64,000 nt of DNA from Myxococcales bacterium (GTDB taxonomy: Bacteria; Myxococcota; UBA796; SXON01), in contig SHYX01000004.1 of NCBI GenBank assembly GCA_009692585.1, positions 1 through 64,000 of the forward strand, in the 5' to 3' direction. Below the pieces are notes generated by a model. The model was not told the DNA's origin and made no database searches. It saw only the letters and a list, made by a program, of their open reading frames with translations. Below, piece by piece: positions 19,440 through 27,432 of the stretch (position 1 is the stretch's first letter; each line of letters begins with the position of its first letter). The position numbers and the translations under genes were made by a program.

Positions 19440-19826
19440 TCACACCCCCAAGATCCCCCGCCCGTATGCAGCCACCGCCTCGTCGTGGGTCACGAGCGTG
19501 AGCCCCTCACCTCGGGCCTGGGCGACGAGCATGCGATCGAAGGGATCCTTGTGGAGTGGCGGGAGGTGAACGAGGTCAGCGGCGTGCCCGCCGCTGATGG
19601 GGAGTTCGTGGGCGCCCGCAGCCAGGAGGCGCGTGCGTAATTGCGATGCGTCGACCCGAAAATCTGGCCTTCCGATCGCGGTCTTGATCTGCACCTCCAA
19701 GATGCTCGCGGCGCTGAACCACAGCTGGTTCAGCGGGTCGGCCACAATGGCGCGAGCAGCGGGCGGCAACCGGTCGTCGTCTTCCACTGCCCAAAGCAGG
19801 AGGTGCGTGTCCAAGAGCGCCTTCAC
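19440..19826 (-). CDS. Type II toxin, VapC-type PIN-domain ribonuclease
   Basis: A 128-residue PIN-domain protein. Acidic active-site residues are seen in LLDTHLLLWAVEDDDRL (Asp6), SAASILEVQIK (Glu about 44), and DPFDRMLVAQA (Asp near residue 95) with a closing THDEAV. PIN toxins cleave RNA and are held in check by the antitoxin encoded just upstream. The start overlaps the antitoxin stop by 4 bases (ATGA). Pairing with a Phd-type antitoxin is common for this PIN subgroup. The mobile-looking palindromic repeat lies immediately downstream. Confidence 0.85.
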   Translation of the reverse strand: MKALLDTHLLLWAVEDDDRLPPAARAIVADPLNQLWFSAASILEVQIKTAIGRPDFRVDASQLRTRLLAAGAHELPISGGHAADLVHLPPLHKDPFDRMLVAQARGEGLTLVTHDEAVAAYGRGILGV

Positions 19827-20065
19827 CGCGGGCTGCCGAACAGCAAGGCGATATCCGCCGCGCCCATCGTGTCGAAATCCTCGGGAACGCTCACCTCGCC
19901 CCGCATGCAGCCGAGAATGCCGCGTTGTTCGGTGCCATGGACCAACGGAGACAGGCGCGCGATCGGATGGCCAGCCCGCGCGATGACGAACGACTCACCC
20001 CCCGCGACCTGCTCAAGGAGGCGCGAGAGATGCGTTTTTGCTTCATGGACGTTGACGGTACGCAT
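19823..20065 (-). CDS. Type II antitoxin, Phd/YefM family
   Basis: An 80-residue antitoxin. The N-terminal Phd/YefM DNA-binding fold is clear: TVNVHEAKTHLSRLLEQV, GGESFVIARAGHPIARLSP. The C-terminal part that should wrap the toxin is short (VSVPEDFDTMGAADIALLF), with the usual EDFD and acidic helix. The last four bases overlap the VapC start, so the pair is translationally coupled. It probably autoregulates its own promoter in the short gap before the divergent gene at 20101. Confidence 0.85.
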   Translation of the reverse strand: MRTVNVHEAKTHLSRLLEQVAGGESFVIARAGHPIARLSPLVHGTEQRGILGCMRGEVSVPEDFDTMGAADIALLFGSPR

Positions 20066-20100
20066 GCGCTCACTCTGACCAGACCAGGTTAGTTTAGTCC

Positions 20101-20454
20101 ATGGCCCGCGTCAAGCTGGCGTGGCAGAAGTCGGTTATGCTTGGCGGAATGGTCACTTTCTTGTTGCTTCCGGCCTGCAGCCCGAGTTCCTTCGCGCCGA
20201 ATGACCGCGCCGACACTGCCGAGACGGTGGCGGACGACTGCCCCTTCGGCATCGAGCTCTCCCCCTCGGAGATGTGGTTCGCCGCCGCCGCGGGCGCCTC
20301 GGACGAACAGACCGCGACCATCAGCAACGTCGACTGCGCGAACTTGGAGGTCACGGCCATCCGGCTTGATGACGAGTCCGCGCCCTATGACATCGGCGGA
20401 CTCGGCGCGCCGTCGGTGTCGATCTTGCTCCTCGCGACGGTGACGCTCCCCTGA
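20101..20454 (+). CDS. Truncated lipoprotein, possible choice-of-anchor-D-type fragment
   Basis: A 117-residue lipoprotein with lipobox LLPAC (Cys26 from the first ATG; a second ATG at 20137 would also give a good signal). The mature part, FGIELSPSEMWFAAAAG and TATISNVDCANLEVTAIRL, looks like the first beta strands of the HYDIN/ASPM-type immunoglobulin-like domain found in choice-of-anchor D proteins. The domain stops early at ATVTLP, where a full domain would continue for many residues, so this may be a truncated gene. Its stop overlaps the next start as TGATG. Confidence 0.5.
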   Translation: MARVKLAWQKSVMLGGMVTFLLLPACSPSSFAPNDRADTAETVADDCPFGIELSPSEMWFAAAAGASDEQTATISNVDCANLEVTAIRLDDESAPYDIGGLGAPSVSILLLATVTLP

Positions 20455-22337
20455 TGCGAAGCGGAGGCGGTGTTGGATTGAGGCTGCCGATCCGGCGCCG
20501 CCCAGGAGACGGGGGAGCCCCGTTGTCCCCGCTGCTGGTCACCATCAGCCGAAGCGCACGTCATCCGGCCGTCGCCACCGCCGCCGCGCTCTCCCTCCTG
20601 GCGTTGTCCGCGCTGCCGTCCCTGCGCCGCACCGTCGACGACACCCTCATCACGGCTGCTTATGCCTGGCGAATCCTGGATGGGCACGGCTGGACCTGGG
20701 GCACGGGTGAGCACGTCGACGGCGTGTCCAGCCCCGTCCAGCTCGGCCTGATGATCGCGGTGGCAGCGGCTGGGGGCGACGTCCTCTGGGTCTGTCGAGC
20801 TGCGTCGGCGGTCGGCGCGATCGTCATTGTGAGCTGGATCGCACGGCTCGACGGCAGGACGGCCATCGCGCTCGCGACGTGCAGTGCGTTTGCCTACTGG
20901 TCGCTGATGACGATGGAGACGCTGCTTGCTTGTGCGATAGGGGCCATCGGCTGGGTAGCCGCCCGTCGCGGACACGAGCGGGCGGGCGCCGCGGTGCTCA
21001 CCCTGTTCGCATTTTGCCGCCCCGAAGGCGTCGCTTGGTTGATCCTCGGCGCCCGCGGGCGTGGGCGGATCGTCGGGATCGCCGTCTGCGCGTTGGCGGC
21101 GGCCGCTCACTTCCTGTGGTTCGGGGCGATTTTCCCCAGCGCATTCGCCGTGAAGATGGTGGGGGGCGCCTTTCGCGACGGGGGTTCGCGACTGCTGCTG
21201 GGCGAGGCCATCGGCCTGGCCGGCGTGGTTCTCGCGGCCTGGCGCGCCAGGCGTGGCTGGGTGGCCGACGCCGCGCCGCTTGCCGTCGGGGTGGCCGCTG
21301 CCGGCCTTGTCGGCGCCGACTGGATGGGACACGGCCGGTTGTTGTTGCCGGGCGTGGTCGCCACCGTGTGCGCGTGGTCATCGGGACGCGGGTCCATTCC
21401 GGGATGGCTCGTCTGGCCGGCAGTCGTCATCGGATGGGCCACCCAAACCGACGTCGCCCACGACGGGGTGGTGGCGTTTCGGCCCAAGGAGGAGCTGGTC
21501 CGCCCGTGGGCGGCGCTCTCGCGACCCGAAATCCCGCCCCAGGTCGAGGATGTGCGTTGGATGATGGCGCACGCTCCCAGCGGTGGAAAGGTGATGACCA
21601 GCGATGTCGGCATGCCCGGAAACGTCGACGGGATTGGGGTGTTCGACCTGTACGGGCTGGTGGACGGCGAAGTGGCTCGCGACGGCGCCAGCGCCGAGCT
21701 CGCCCGCTTCGACCTCGATGACGGGCCCGGCCGCGTCGATTGTCTGCGGGTGCGCCGCTCGCCCCAGGAGAGCGGCGTGGACCTCCCGCCGTGGCGCCCC
21801 GCTGGTTACCAGCTTTGCGGGGGGTATTGGGAGGACGAATGGGCGACCGAGTGGTGGTGCCGGCCGGGTACGGTAGCACCGGAGCCGAGCGTCGTCACCG
21901 CGCGGATCGAGAACTTGTCCCGTCGCTATCCCGCGTACGCCTCCCAGCTTGATCTGGCGCCGGCCGCGTTCGACATCGCGGCGTGGCAAACGGCCTGGGA
22001 CGAACGAACAGCCTTTGCCGGCGCCGCGTTCGTAGCGGGGCGCGGCTTCCCGATGTACACCAACGGCCAACGGCGCTCCCGCGTGATTCGGGCGGGAGAG
22101 CGCCTCAGCTTCGACGTCGATGCGCCCGGAGCCGACGGCGCCGCCGTCGTGATCGAGTGGGAGGGCGGCGCCAAACGTGGCGACCCGCCGATGGAGCGGC
22201 GCATCCACGCACGCACCGTCGTTGACCTGCCTCCCTTCACCGGCCCCGCGCCGCGACTGCTCGTCCGCTTTGTCAATGACCAGGATGACGCCTCCGGCGA
22301 CCGGAACCTGTACGTCGGGCTCCGCCCGCCGGGCTGA
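20454..22337 (+). CDS. GT-C type membrane glycosyltransferase
   Basis: A 627-residue polytopic membrane protein. The first loop carries the GT-C signature TVDDTLITAAYAWRILDGHG followed by VDGVSSPVQLGL, the same order as in bacterial arabinosyl/mannosyltransferase relatives that use polyprenyl-phosphate sugars. About nine to ten hydrophobic segments follow to residue ~340; the rest is soluble and likely periplasmic (DLYGLVDGEVARDG; TNGQRRSRVIRAGERL). The acceptor is unknown. The annotated ATG overlaps the previous stop as TGATG; a start nearer LSPLLVTISRS is also possible. Confidence 0.75.
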   Translation: MRSGGGVGLRLPIRRRPGDGGAPLSPLLVTISRSARHPAVATAAALSLLALSALPSLRRTVDDTLITAAYAWRILDGHGWTWGTGEHVDGVSSPVQLGLMIAVAAAGGDVLWVCRAASAVGAIVIVSWIARLDGRTAIALATCSAFAYWSLMTMETLLACAIGAIGWVAARRGHERAGAAVLTLFAFCRPEGVAWLILGARGRGRIVGIAVCALAAAAHFLWFGAIFPSAFAVKMVGGAFRDGGSRLLLGEAIGLAGVVLAAWRARRGWVADAAPLAVGVAAAGLVGADWMGHGRLLLPGVVATVCAWSSGRGSIPGWLVWPAVVIGWATQTDVAHDGVVAFRPKEELVRPWAALSRPEIPPQVEDVRWMMAHAPSGGKVMTSDVGMPGNVDGIGVFDLYGLVDGEVARDGASAELARFDLDDGPGRVDCLRVRRSPQESGVDLPPWRPAGYQLCGGYWEDEWATEWWCRPGTVAPEPSVVTARIENLSRRYPAYASQLDLAPAAFDIAAWQTAWDERTAFAGAAFVAGRGFPMYTNGQRRSRVIRAGERLSFDVDAPGADGAAVVIEWEGGAKRGDPPMERRIHARTVVDLPPFTGPAPRLLVRFVNDQDDASGDRNLYVGLRPPG

Positions 22338-22375
22338 CGGGAGTCGACGTCGCTCACGCCTGCGGCCGAGCCCGC

Positions 22376-23236
22376 CTACGGCAGCCGGTCCACCACCGCT
22401 GACAGCGCCGCGCCCCGGCTGGCGCGGTCGCGCAGGGCATGCAGCACTTCGTCTTCGTAGGCGTGGGTGTGCGCGCGCTCGACGTAGTGGACGCGGGCGC
22501 CGAGCAGCCCCGGCAGCACGAGATCCAGCTCGACGATGTCGCCGACGACGAGGGTTTCCTGCGGGGTCGTGCCGGTGTCGCGCCAGACCTCCGCCAGCAC
22601 GTCGAAGTAGCGACCGCGGCGGGGCAGCAGGGTCCGCGCGAGCGTGGCGAGCTGCCACACGGAGGCGACACCGCCGATTCCGTAGCCGCTGGACACCGGC
22701 TCGCCGACCTCGAACTTCCGCGCGTCCCCGGCGACGCCGAGCGGGCGGTCCAGCTTCAGGTGGCGGAGCTTGTGGGCGACCTTGGCGGTGGCCGAGTTGG
22801 TGATGATGCGCACATGCGGCGCCCGCCGCAGCGCGACGTTGAGCACCGCTTCGGCGTCGGTGCGGAATGCCGGCCGCAGCGCGCCATAGGCGCTCTGGTA
22901 CAGCGCGCCGGACACCTGGCCGCGCAACGCCAGCGCCTTGGGGTCGGACCCCGCGAGCAGCGGCAATTCCGCGGCCTCGCAGAAGCGGGCGAACGCCAGC
23001 GACGCCGAGATGTAGGGGTCCGCGTCGCCCGGGGCGGTGGTGCCGTTGCCCATGTCCCAGCCCAGCTGGGGCGCGGCCGCGCGCACGGCCTGGAGGCTGC
23101 GCAGGTAGATCGGAAGCCGGTCCGCCCCGAACAGCCCGGCGACGGCGGCCTCGTAGGCCGCCTCGAACTGGGCGCCCTCGTCGGCGATGTCGGTCAGCGT
23201 CCCGTCGAAGTCGAATACCACGAGGCGGACGGTCAT
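22376..23236 (-). CDS. HAD-superfamily hydrolase
   Basis: A 286-residue haloacid-dehalogenase-like hydrolase, cytoplasmic, likely a phosphatase. Motif I is VVFDFDGTLTDI at residues 6-17 (nucleophile Asp9, acid Asp11); motif II is RIITNSATAK (Thr/Ser) near residue 147; motif IV is TLVVGDIVELDL near residue 240. The cap domain between motifs I and II is long (~130 residues) and helical. Substrate cannot be inferred. It is divergent from the lipoprotein gene at 23292 with a 55-base gap. Confidence 0.8.
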   Translation of the reverse strand: MTVRLVVFDFDGTLTDIADEGAQFEAAYEAAVAGLFGADRLPIYLRSLQAVRAAAPQLGWDMGNGTTAPGDADPYISASLAFARFCEAAELPLLAGSDPKALALRGQVSGALYQSAYGALRPAFRTDAEAVLNVALRRAPHVRIITNSATAKVAHKLRHLKLDRPLGVAGDARKFEVGEPVSSGYGIGGVASVWQLATLARTLLPRRGRYFDVLAEVWRDTGTTPQETLVVGDIVELDLVLPGLLGARVHYVERAHTHAYEDEVLHALRDRASRGAALSAVVDRLP

Positions 23237-23291
23237 TGTGGCTCCGGGAGCGGCGGGCCTAACCCGCGCCGGCTACGGGGCGCGTGTCCGC

Positions 23292-24623
23292 ATGGTCTGG
23301 CTCCTTGCCGCGCTGATTGCCTGCTCCGCCACGCCCGAGCGTCGCGGAGTCATCGTCGTGAGCCTCGATACGCTGCGCGCCGACCGGGTGGGCGCCTACG
23401 GAAGCAACGCGGGGCTGACGCCGAACCTCGACCGTATGGCGGCGCAGGCGGTGATCTTCGACCAGGCCTTCGCGCCGGCCAACGAGACGCTGTACAGCCA
23501 CGCCGCGCTGTTCACCGGTCGCTATGCCAGCCGACTGGCACCGCTGGGCTCCGATTGGCGTCTGCCAGACGACAGCACGACGGTCGCGGAACGGGTCCGC
23601 GATGCCGGGTGGGACACCGCCGCCTTCGTCGCGGGCGGGCACATGTCCAAGGCCTTCGGCCTGGATCCGGGCTTCGTCACCTACGAGGGGGAGGCGCAGT
23701 GGGCCTCGCTCGCGGACACCGGGCCGGCCGCCCTGCGCTGGCTCGACGGGAGGACGGACCCCGCGCGGCCGTTCCTGCTCCTGGTGCACGGCTACGATCC
23801 GCATGACCGCTACCTGAAGCCGGCACCGTTCGGCTATGGCCTCGCCGATCGCGACTATGTAGGCGCCGGTCGCGACGTGGGCCGGCGTCCGGGCGGCGTC
23901 TCCGACGTGTTGGCCGGCCGCGCGACGATGCGCGCCGACCTCGTAGGGATGCTGCCTTTCCTCCACCCGCGCTTTGACCGGGGCGCGGGCATTGAGCGTC
24001 TGGATCCTCACGCCGTCGCGCTCACGGGGGCGGACACGGCGCACCTCACCGCGCTGTACGACGGGGCGGTCGCCTGGGGTGACGCGGCGCTGGGGCTGTT
24101 CCTCGCCGGGCTCGTCCAGCGCGAGCTCTACGACGACGTCACCCTCATCATGCTGAGCGACCACGGAGAGGAGCTGGGCGAGGCCGGCGTCTTCCACCAT
24201 CGGTATGGGCTCGATGACGCCGTCGCGCACGTGCCGTTGGTGGTGCGCTTCCCGAACGGTGAAGGAGGCGGCCGGCGCCTGTCCGGGCTCGTCGGGCTAA
24301 TCGACGTCGCGCCGACGCTGCTCGACTTCGGGGGCATCGGCGCCCTCCCGGACGCCGAAGGGCGCTCGCTGAGGGGGATGATCGAGCGGGGCGAAGCGGG
24401 GCGCGACGTCGTCGTGAGCGAGGGCGCGCTTCGCCTGTTGTCGGCGCGGACCGCAGAGGCGCGGCTCACCGTCGAGGGCCTGAGTCTCGACAACGCCTAC
24501 ACCCCCGCACTGCTGCGCGCGCTGCCGATCGACGGCGTCACCCTGCGGCTGGACGGGGCGGCGGCGGCCGAAGCGCCGCTGCGCGCGGCGCTGGCCAGCT
24601 TCGTGGCGGGAGGTGCGCCATGA
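23292..24623 (+). CDS. Sulfatase-like lipoprotein (alkaline phosphatase superfamily) with Thr at the nucleophile site
   Basis: A 443-residue lipoprotein (lipobox LIAC, Cys11) of the alkaline phosphatase superfamily. Metal-site motifs are present: VSLDTLRADRVGAYG (Asp26), LVHGYDPHDRY, LSDHGEELGEAG and FHHRYGL. Where a sulfatase has the formylglycine sequence C/S-x-P-x-R, this protein reads NETLYSHAALFTGRY, with Thr66 at the Cys position and Tyr/His in place of Pro/Arg. That favours a phosphotransferase or phosphodiesterase with a Thr nucleophile (as in EptA and LtaS relatives) over a true sulfatase. It begins a three-gene operon with an EF-hand protein (ATGA overlap) and a small protein. Confidence 0.8.
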   Translation: MVWLLAALIACSATPERRGVIVVSLDTLRADRVGAYGSNAGLTPNLDRMAAQAVIFDQAFAPANETLYSHAALFTGRYASRLAPLGSDWRLPDDSTTVAERVRDAGWDTAAFVAGGHMSKAFGLDPGFVTYEGEAQWASLADTGPAALRWLDGRTDPARPFLLLVHGYDPHDRYLKPAPFGYGLADRDYVGAGRDVGRRPGGVSDVLAGRATMRADLVGMLPFLHPRFDRGAGIERLDPHAVALTGADTAHLTALYDGAVAWGDAALGLFLAGLVQRELYDDVTLIMLSDHGEELGEAGVFHHRYGLDDAVAHVPLVVRFPNGEGGGRRLSGLVGLIDVAPTLLDFGGIGALPDAEGRSLRGMIERGEAGRDVVVSEGALRLLSARTAEARLTVEGLSLDNAYTPALLRALPIDGVTLRLDGAAAAEAPLRAALASFVAGGAP

Positions 24624-25111
24624 CCTGGCTCTGGCTGGCCTGTGCGCCAGCGTGGACGGCGGCCGAGGCGCTCGCGCCGCACCTCGCGCGGTTGGACACC
24701 GATCACGACGGGCGGGTGGTCGCGGCCGAGTACGAACGGACGGTATGGAATGGCGCCCCCTTCGGCAGCGTGGACGCCGACGCCGACGGCGCGCTTTCGC
24801 CTGGAGAGCTGGCCACGCTCGTCGCCACCCAGGACGCGGTCGGATTCGATCACCCGGCCGTGGCGGTGCCCTCGCAGCGAGCCACGGAGGCCGTCTTGCC
24901 CCTGCCTACGGATAGCCGTGACGTGTGGGAGCTGCTCGTCGCGATGGGCGATGCGCTGCGCGCGGCCGGCGAGCCGGGACCCGACCCGGCGATGGTGGCC
25001 GCGGCGGTGCACAGCGGGCGCCTCGACAGCGAGGCGTCCCGGGCGGTGCTCGCCAAGCTCCGCCCGCGGTGGGTGGCGCGCGGCTGGGCCTGGCCGGAGG
25101 GGGTGCCGTGA
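24620..25111 (+). CDS. EF-hand calcium-binding protein
   Basis: A 163-residue exported protein with two EF-hand loops, DTDHDGRVVAAE starting at residue 26 and DADADGALSPGE starting at residue 52, each with the Asp/Asp/Asp/Gly/Glu pattern for calcium. The N-terminus MTWLWLACAPAWTAAEA is a short hydrophobic segment and could be a signal peptide or lipoprotein anchor. The C-terminal half is helical with no known domain. The start overlaps the sulfatase-like gene by 4 bases. A related EF-hand protein lies beside the second sulfatase-like gene at 26899. Confidence 0.8.
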   Translation: MTWLWLACAPAWTAAEALAPHLARLDTDHDGRVVAAEYERTVWNGAPFGSVDADADGALSPGELATLVATQDAVGFDHPAVAVPSQRATEAVLPLPTDSRDVWELLVAMGDALRAAGEPGPDPAMVAAAVHSGRLDSEASRAVLAKLRPRWVARGWAWPEGVP

Positions 25112-25425
25112 TCCTGGGGATGGTCCTTGCTTGTGCGCTGCTGCCGTTACCGGCGACACCCGCCCCGATCCCGGACCTCGTGCGCGCGCCGGGTCCGCCG
25201 CTGTCCGGCGTGGAGCCGGGCGCGGTCGTCGCCGTGGAAACCTGCGATCGACACGTTGCCGCCTTGTTCGCAGAGCGGCCGTTCCTGCCCGGGTTGAGCG
25301 ACCTCGGCGTCGTCCCCACCGATGCCGATGGTGCGTCGATGTTGACGGCGCCGCGGCTACAGCCGCTGCCCCCGGGCGCGGCCGTTCCGGTGCGGCCGGA
25401 CTGCGCACGCTTCGGCGCGGAGTGA
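25108..25425 (+). CDS. Small exported hypothetical protein
   Basis: A 105-residue protein starting at a GTG that overlaps the EF-hand stop as GTGA. The N-terminus, GMVLACALLPLPATPAPI, is a signal peptide or lipoprotein segment. The rest is Pro-rich with two Cys residues (VETCDRHVAAL; RPDCARFGAE). No family recognised. It completes the operon with the two genes before it, and its 3' end faces the second sulfatase-like gene across 16 bases. Confidence 0.6.
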   Translation: MILGMVLACALLPLPATPAPIPDLVRAPGPPLSGVEPGAVVAVETCDRHVAALFAERPFLPGLSDLGVVPTDADGASMLTAPRLQPLPPGAAVPVRPDCARFGAE

Positions 25426-25441
25426 GCGGACGCCCCGCGGC

Positions 25442-26899
25442 TCACTCGTCGGGTGTCGCGACCGTCTCCGGGCTCCAGTAGCCCCTCTCGCGGAGTGCGG
25501 CGCGGAGCTCCGCCGAGACGGGCACGCCGGTTTCGGGCGCCGGCCGCACGCTGCCGCGCCAGGCGCCGATCGACTCCCGCAGGCGCTCGGCGGCCAGGGC
25601 CGCAGTCGGACTCAGCGAGGCGCTGGCCAGCGCCTCGTCACTGGCGGCGGTCTCGTAGAACTCGGCCTTTCCGTCGAACAGCCCCCGCCCCGCGAGCCCC
25701 GGGGCGCCCGCGGCCAGCTTCACCTCTCGCAGGGTCAGGCGCGCGGCGCCGTCGGTGGCGCTGACCATGTCCATCACCCCTTCGGCGTAGACGACCGCGT
25801 CGCCGCCGCGCTCCTGGAGGGGCCGCGCGCTCACGCCGTCCGGCAGCGTGGCGCCCGCGGCGGCGAGGATCGTCGGCAACACCCGGCGCAGGTCCACCAG
25901 CTCTGCGCGTACCCCGCCGTACTCGAAACCTGGGCCCGCCACCACCAGCGGCACGTGCAGCGTCGAGTCCCACAGGCCCGCCCGGTGATTCATGTAGCCG
26001 TGGTCGAGCAGGTCTTCGCCGTGGTCGGCGACGACGACCACCAGCGTGGTGCGGAGGTCGATCCCGGCGAGCAGCTCGCCGAGCCAGAAGTCGCCGTACA
26101 ACAGGCCGCTGTCGTAGTGGTCGCGGAGATGCTGCACCTCGGCGTCGGTCAGCTCGACGCTCCGCTCGCCTTCGGCCGGCTCGGCGGGAAGCGTGTAGAA
26201 GTCGGTGCCCAGCACGGTGCGGCCGGCGGCGTGGACGAAGTCATGCGGCGTCCGGTCCGGAAAAAACCGACGCCCTCGCAGCTGCTCCACCGCCAGCGGG
26301 TCGGCCGCCAGCGCCTCGACGAGCGGGCTGGCCCCCTTGGTCCCCCACGGGTGGTGGAACGGGCCGCGTTGCACGTAGGGCGAGTGCGCGTCGTAGCCGT
26401 GGACGAAGGCGAACCACGGTTTTTCCCGCGCTGCTGTCCAGGAGCTGGCGCGGGGGACACTGTCGAAGAACGAGCCGAAGCGGGTGTCGCCGGAGCTGGC
26501 CCAGAAGGTGCCGAACCCGTTGTCGAAGCCAAAACCGGCGGTGACGTGGCCGCCTCCGGTGAATCCGGCGGTGTCGTACCCATAGGCAGCGAGCGCGCTT
26601 CCGATGGTGGTCGTCGATTTCGGCAGCGCGTAGCTCCCATAGTCTGGGATCGCGATCTCCGAGGGGTACTTCCCCGCCAACAGCGCAGCGTGGCTGTACA
26701 AGGACTCGTTGCCCACGGTGTAGGCGCGGCTGTACGAGGTGCCCAGCCCGGCGAGTCGAGCGAGGTTGGGGGTGGTGTCGCGGGCGCCGCCCAGGCTGGT
26801 GCGGTCGTATCGAACCGTGTCCATCGACACGAGCAGGACGTTGGGCGTCGATGGCGGCGCCGCGTCGTTGCAGGCCAGGGTCGCCAGCAGTCCCACCAT
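25442..26899 (-). CDS. Sulfatase-like lipoprotein, paralogue of the 23292 gene, with Ser at the nucleophile site
   Basis: A 485-residue lipoprotein (lipobox TLAC, Cys10) of the alkaline phosphatase superfamily. Landmarks are LLVSMDTVRYDRTSLGG (Asp27), FVHGYDAHSPY, VVVADHGEDLLDHGYMNH and STLHVPLVVAGPG. The formylglycine motif is replaced by NESLYSHAALLAGKY, with Ser66 at the Cys position and no Pro or Arg after it. Residue numbering, the NE-x-LYSHAAL block and the HGYD block match the protein at 23292, so the two are paralogues. Its start overlaps the stop of the EF-hand gene upstream by one base (TGATG). Confidence 0.8.
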   Translation of the reverse strand: MVGLLATLACNDAAPPSTPNVLLVSMDTVRYDRTSLGGARDTTPNLARLAGLGTSYSRAYTVGNESLYSHAALLAGKYPSEIAIPDYGSYALPKSTTTIGSALAAYGYDTAGFTGGGHVTAGFGFDNGFGTFWASSGDTRFGSFFDSVPRASSWTAAREKPWFAFVHGYDAHSPYVQRGPFHHPWGTKGASPLVEALAADPLAVEQLRGRRFFPDRTPHDFVHAAGRTVLGTDFYTLPAEPAEGERSVELTDAEVQHLRDHYDSGLLYGDFWLGELLAGIDLRTTLVVVVADHGEDLLDHGYMNHRAGLWDSTLHVPLVVAGPGFEYGGVRAELVDLRRVLPTILAAAGATLPDGVSARPLQERGGDAVVYAEGVMDMVSATDGAARLTLREVKLAAGAPGLAGRGLFDGKAEFYETAASDEALASASLSPTAALAAERLRESIGAWRGSVRPAPETGVPVSAELRAALRERGYWSPETVATPDE

Positions 26900-27384
26900 C
26901 ACGCGCCCCGTGTCCGGAAGCTGGCCCAGGCGTCCCAGCTCGCGAAGACCCAGGCGAGGGCGACGCCGCCGATCAACAGGACGCTGGGGTCGGGCTGGGG
27001 GGGTGGGCCGCGGATCGCCTTCACCGGGACGATCGTGGGTGCCGTCGGGTCCCGGGCGTCCGCGCGCCGGACCTGGGGCAGCGTCAGCGCCTGGAGTGCC
27101 GCCATCAGCGCTTCGGGGTTCGCCGGAGCGTCTTCGGCGCGCGGAACCGTCAGCCGGATCCACGCGTCCAACTCTGCGAGGGTGATGTCGCCGTTGCGAT
27201 CGCGGTCCAGGTCCACGAACCCTGCTTCGTCGTCGACCCAGGCGTACTCGGCGGTCGAGACCACGCCGCTCTGGTCGAGGTCCAGGCGCGCGAGCATCTC
27301 GGCCGCGCCGGACGTGACGTCAGCGGCGTCAGCGGCGGCGACGAGCACGAGGGCGGCGGCGGGGCACACGCCGTTTGCTATCAT
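26899..27384 (-). CDS. EF-hand protein with C-terminal membrane anchor
   Basis: A 161-residue protein with signal peptide PAAALVLVAAADAADV, two EF-hand loops (DLDQSGVVSTAE from residue 35; DLDRDRNGDITLAE from residue 58, slightly irregular), a Pro-rich linker (PPPQPDPS) and a C-terminal hydrophobic span VLLIGGVALAWVFAS. Predicted to sit outside the cytoplasm and to be tied to the inner membrane. It heads the operon with the second sulfatase-like lipoprotein, mirroring the order at 23292-25111. The bases around its start resemble the pyrimidine arm of the dispersed repeat, perhaps by chance. Confidence 0.8.
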   Translation of the reverse strand: MIANGVCPAAALVLVAAADAADVTSGAAEMLARLDLDQSGVVSTAEYAWVDDEAGFVDLDRDRNGDITLAELDAWIRLTVPRAEDAPANPEALMAALQALTLPQVRRADARDPTAPTIVPVKAIRGPPPQPDPSVLLIGGVALAWVFASWDAWASFRTRGA

Positions 27385-27410
27385 GACGCGGGGGAGAGGC
27401 GGACGCCTCA

Positions 27411-27432
27411 GCGTGACGCTACTTCGTCACGC
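27411..27432 (-). terminator. Perfect 8-bp stem-loop at the end of the 27419 gene
   Basis: GCGTGACG at 27411-27418 and CGTCACGC at 27425-27432 form a perfect stem with a six-base loop that contains the stop codon of the minus-strand gene. There is no T-tract, so it is not a classical rho-independent terminator. It may end transcription, slow ribosomes or stabilise the 3' end. Confidence 0.4.
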
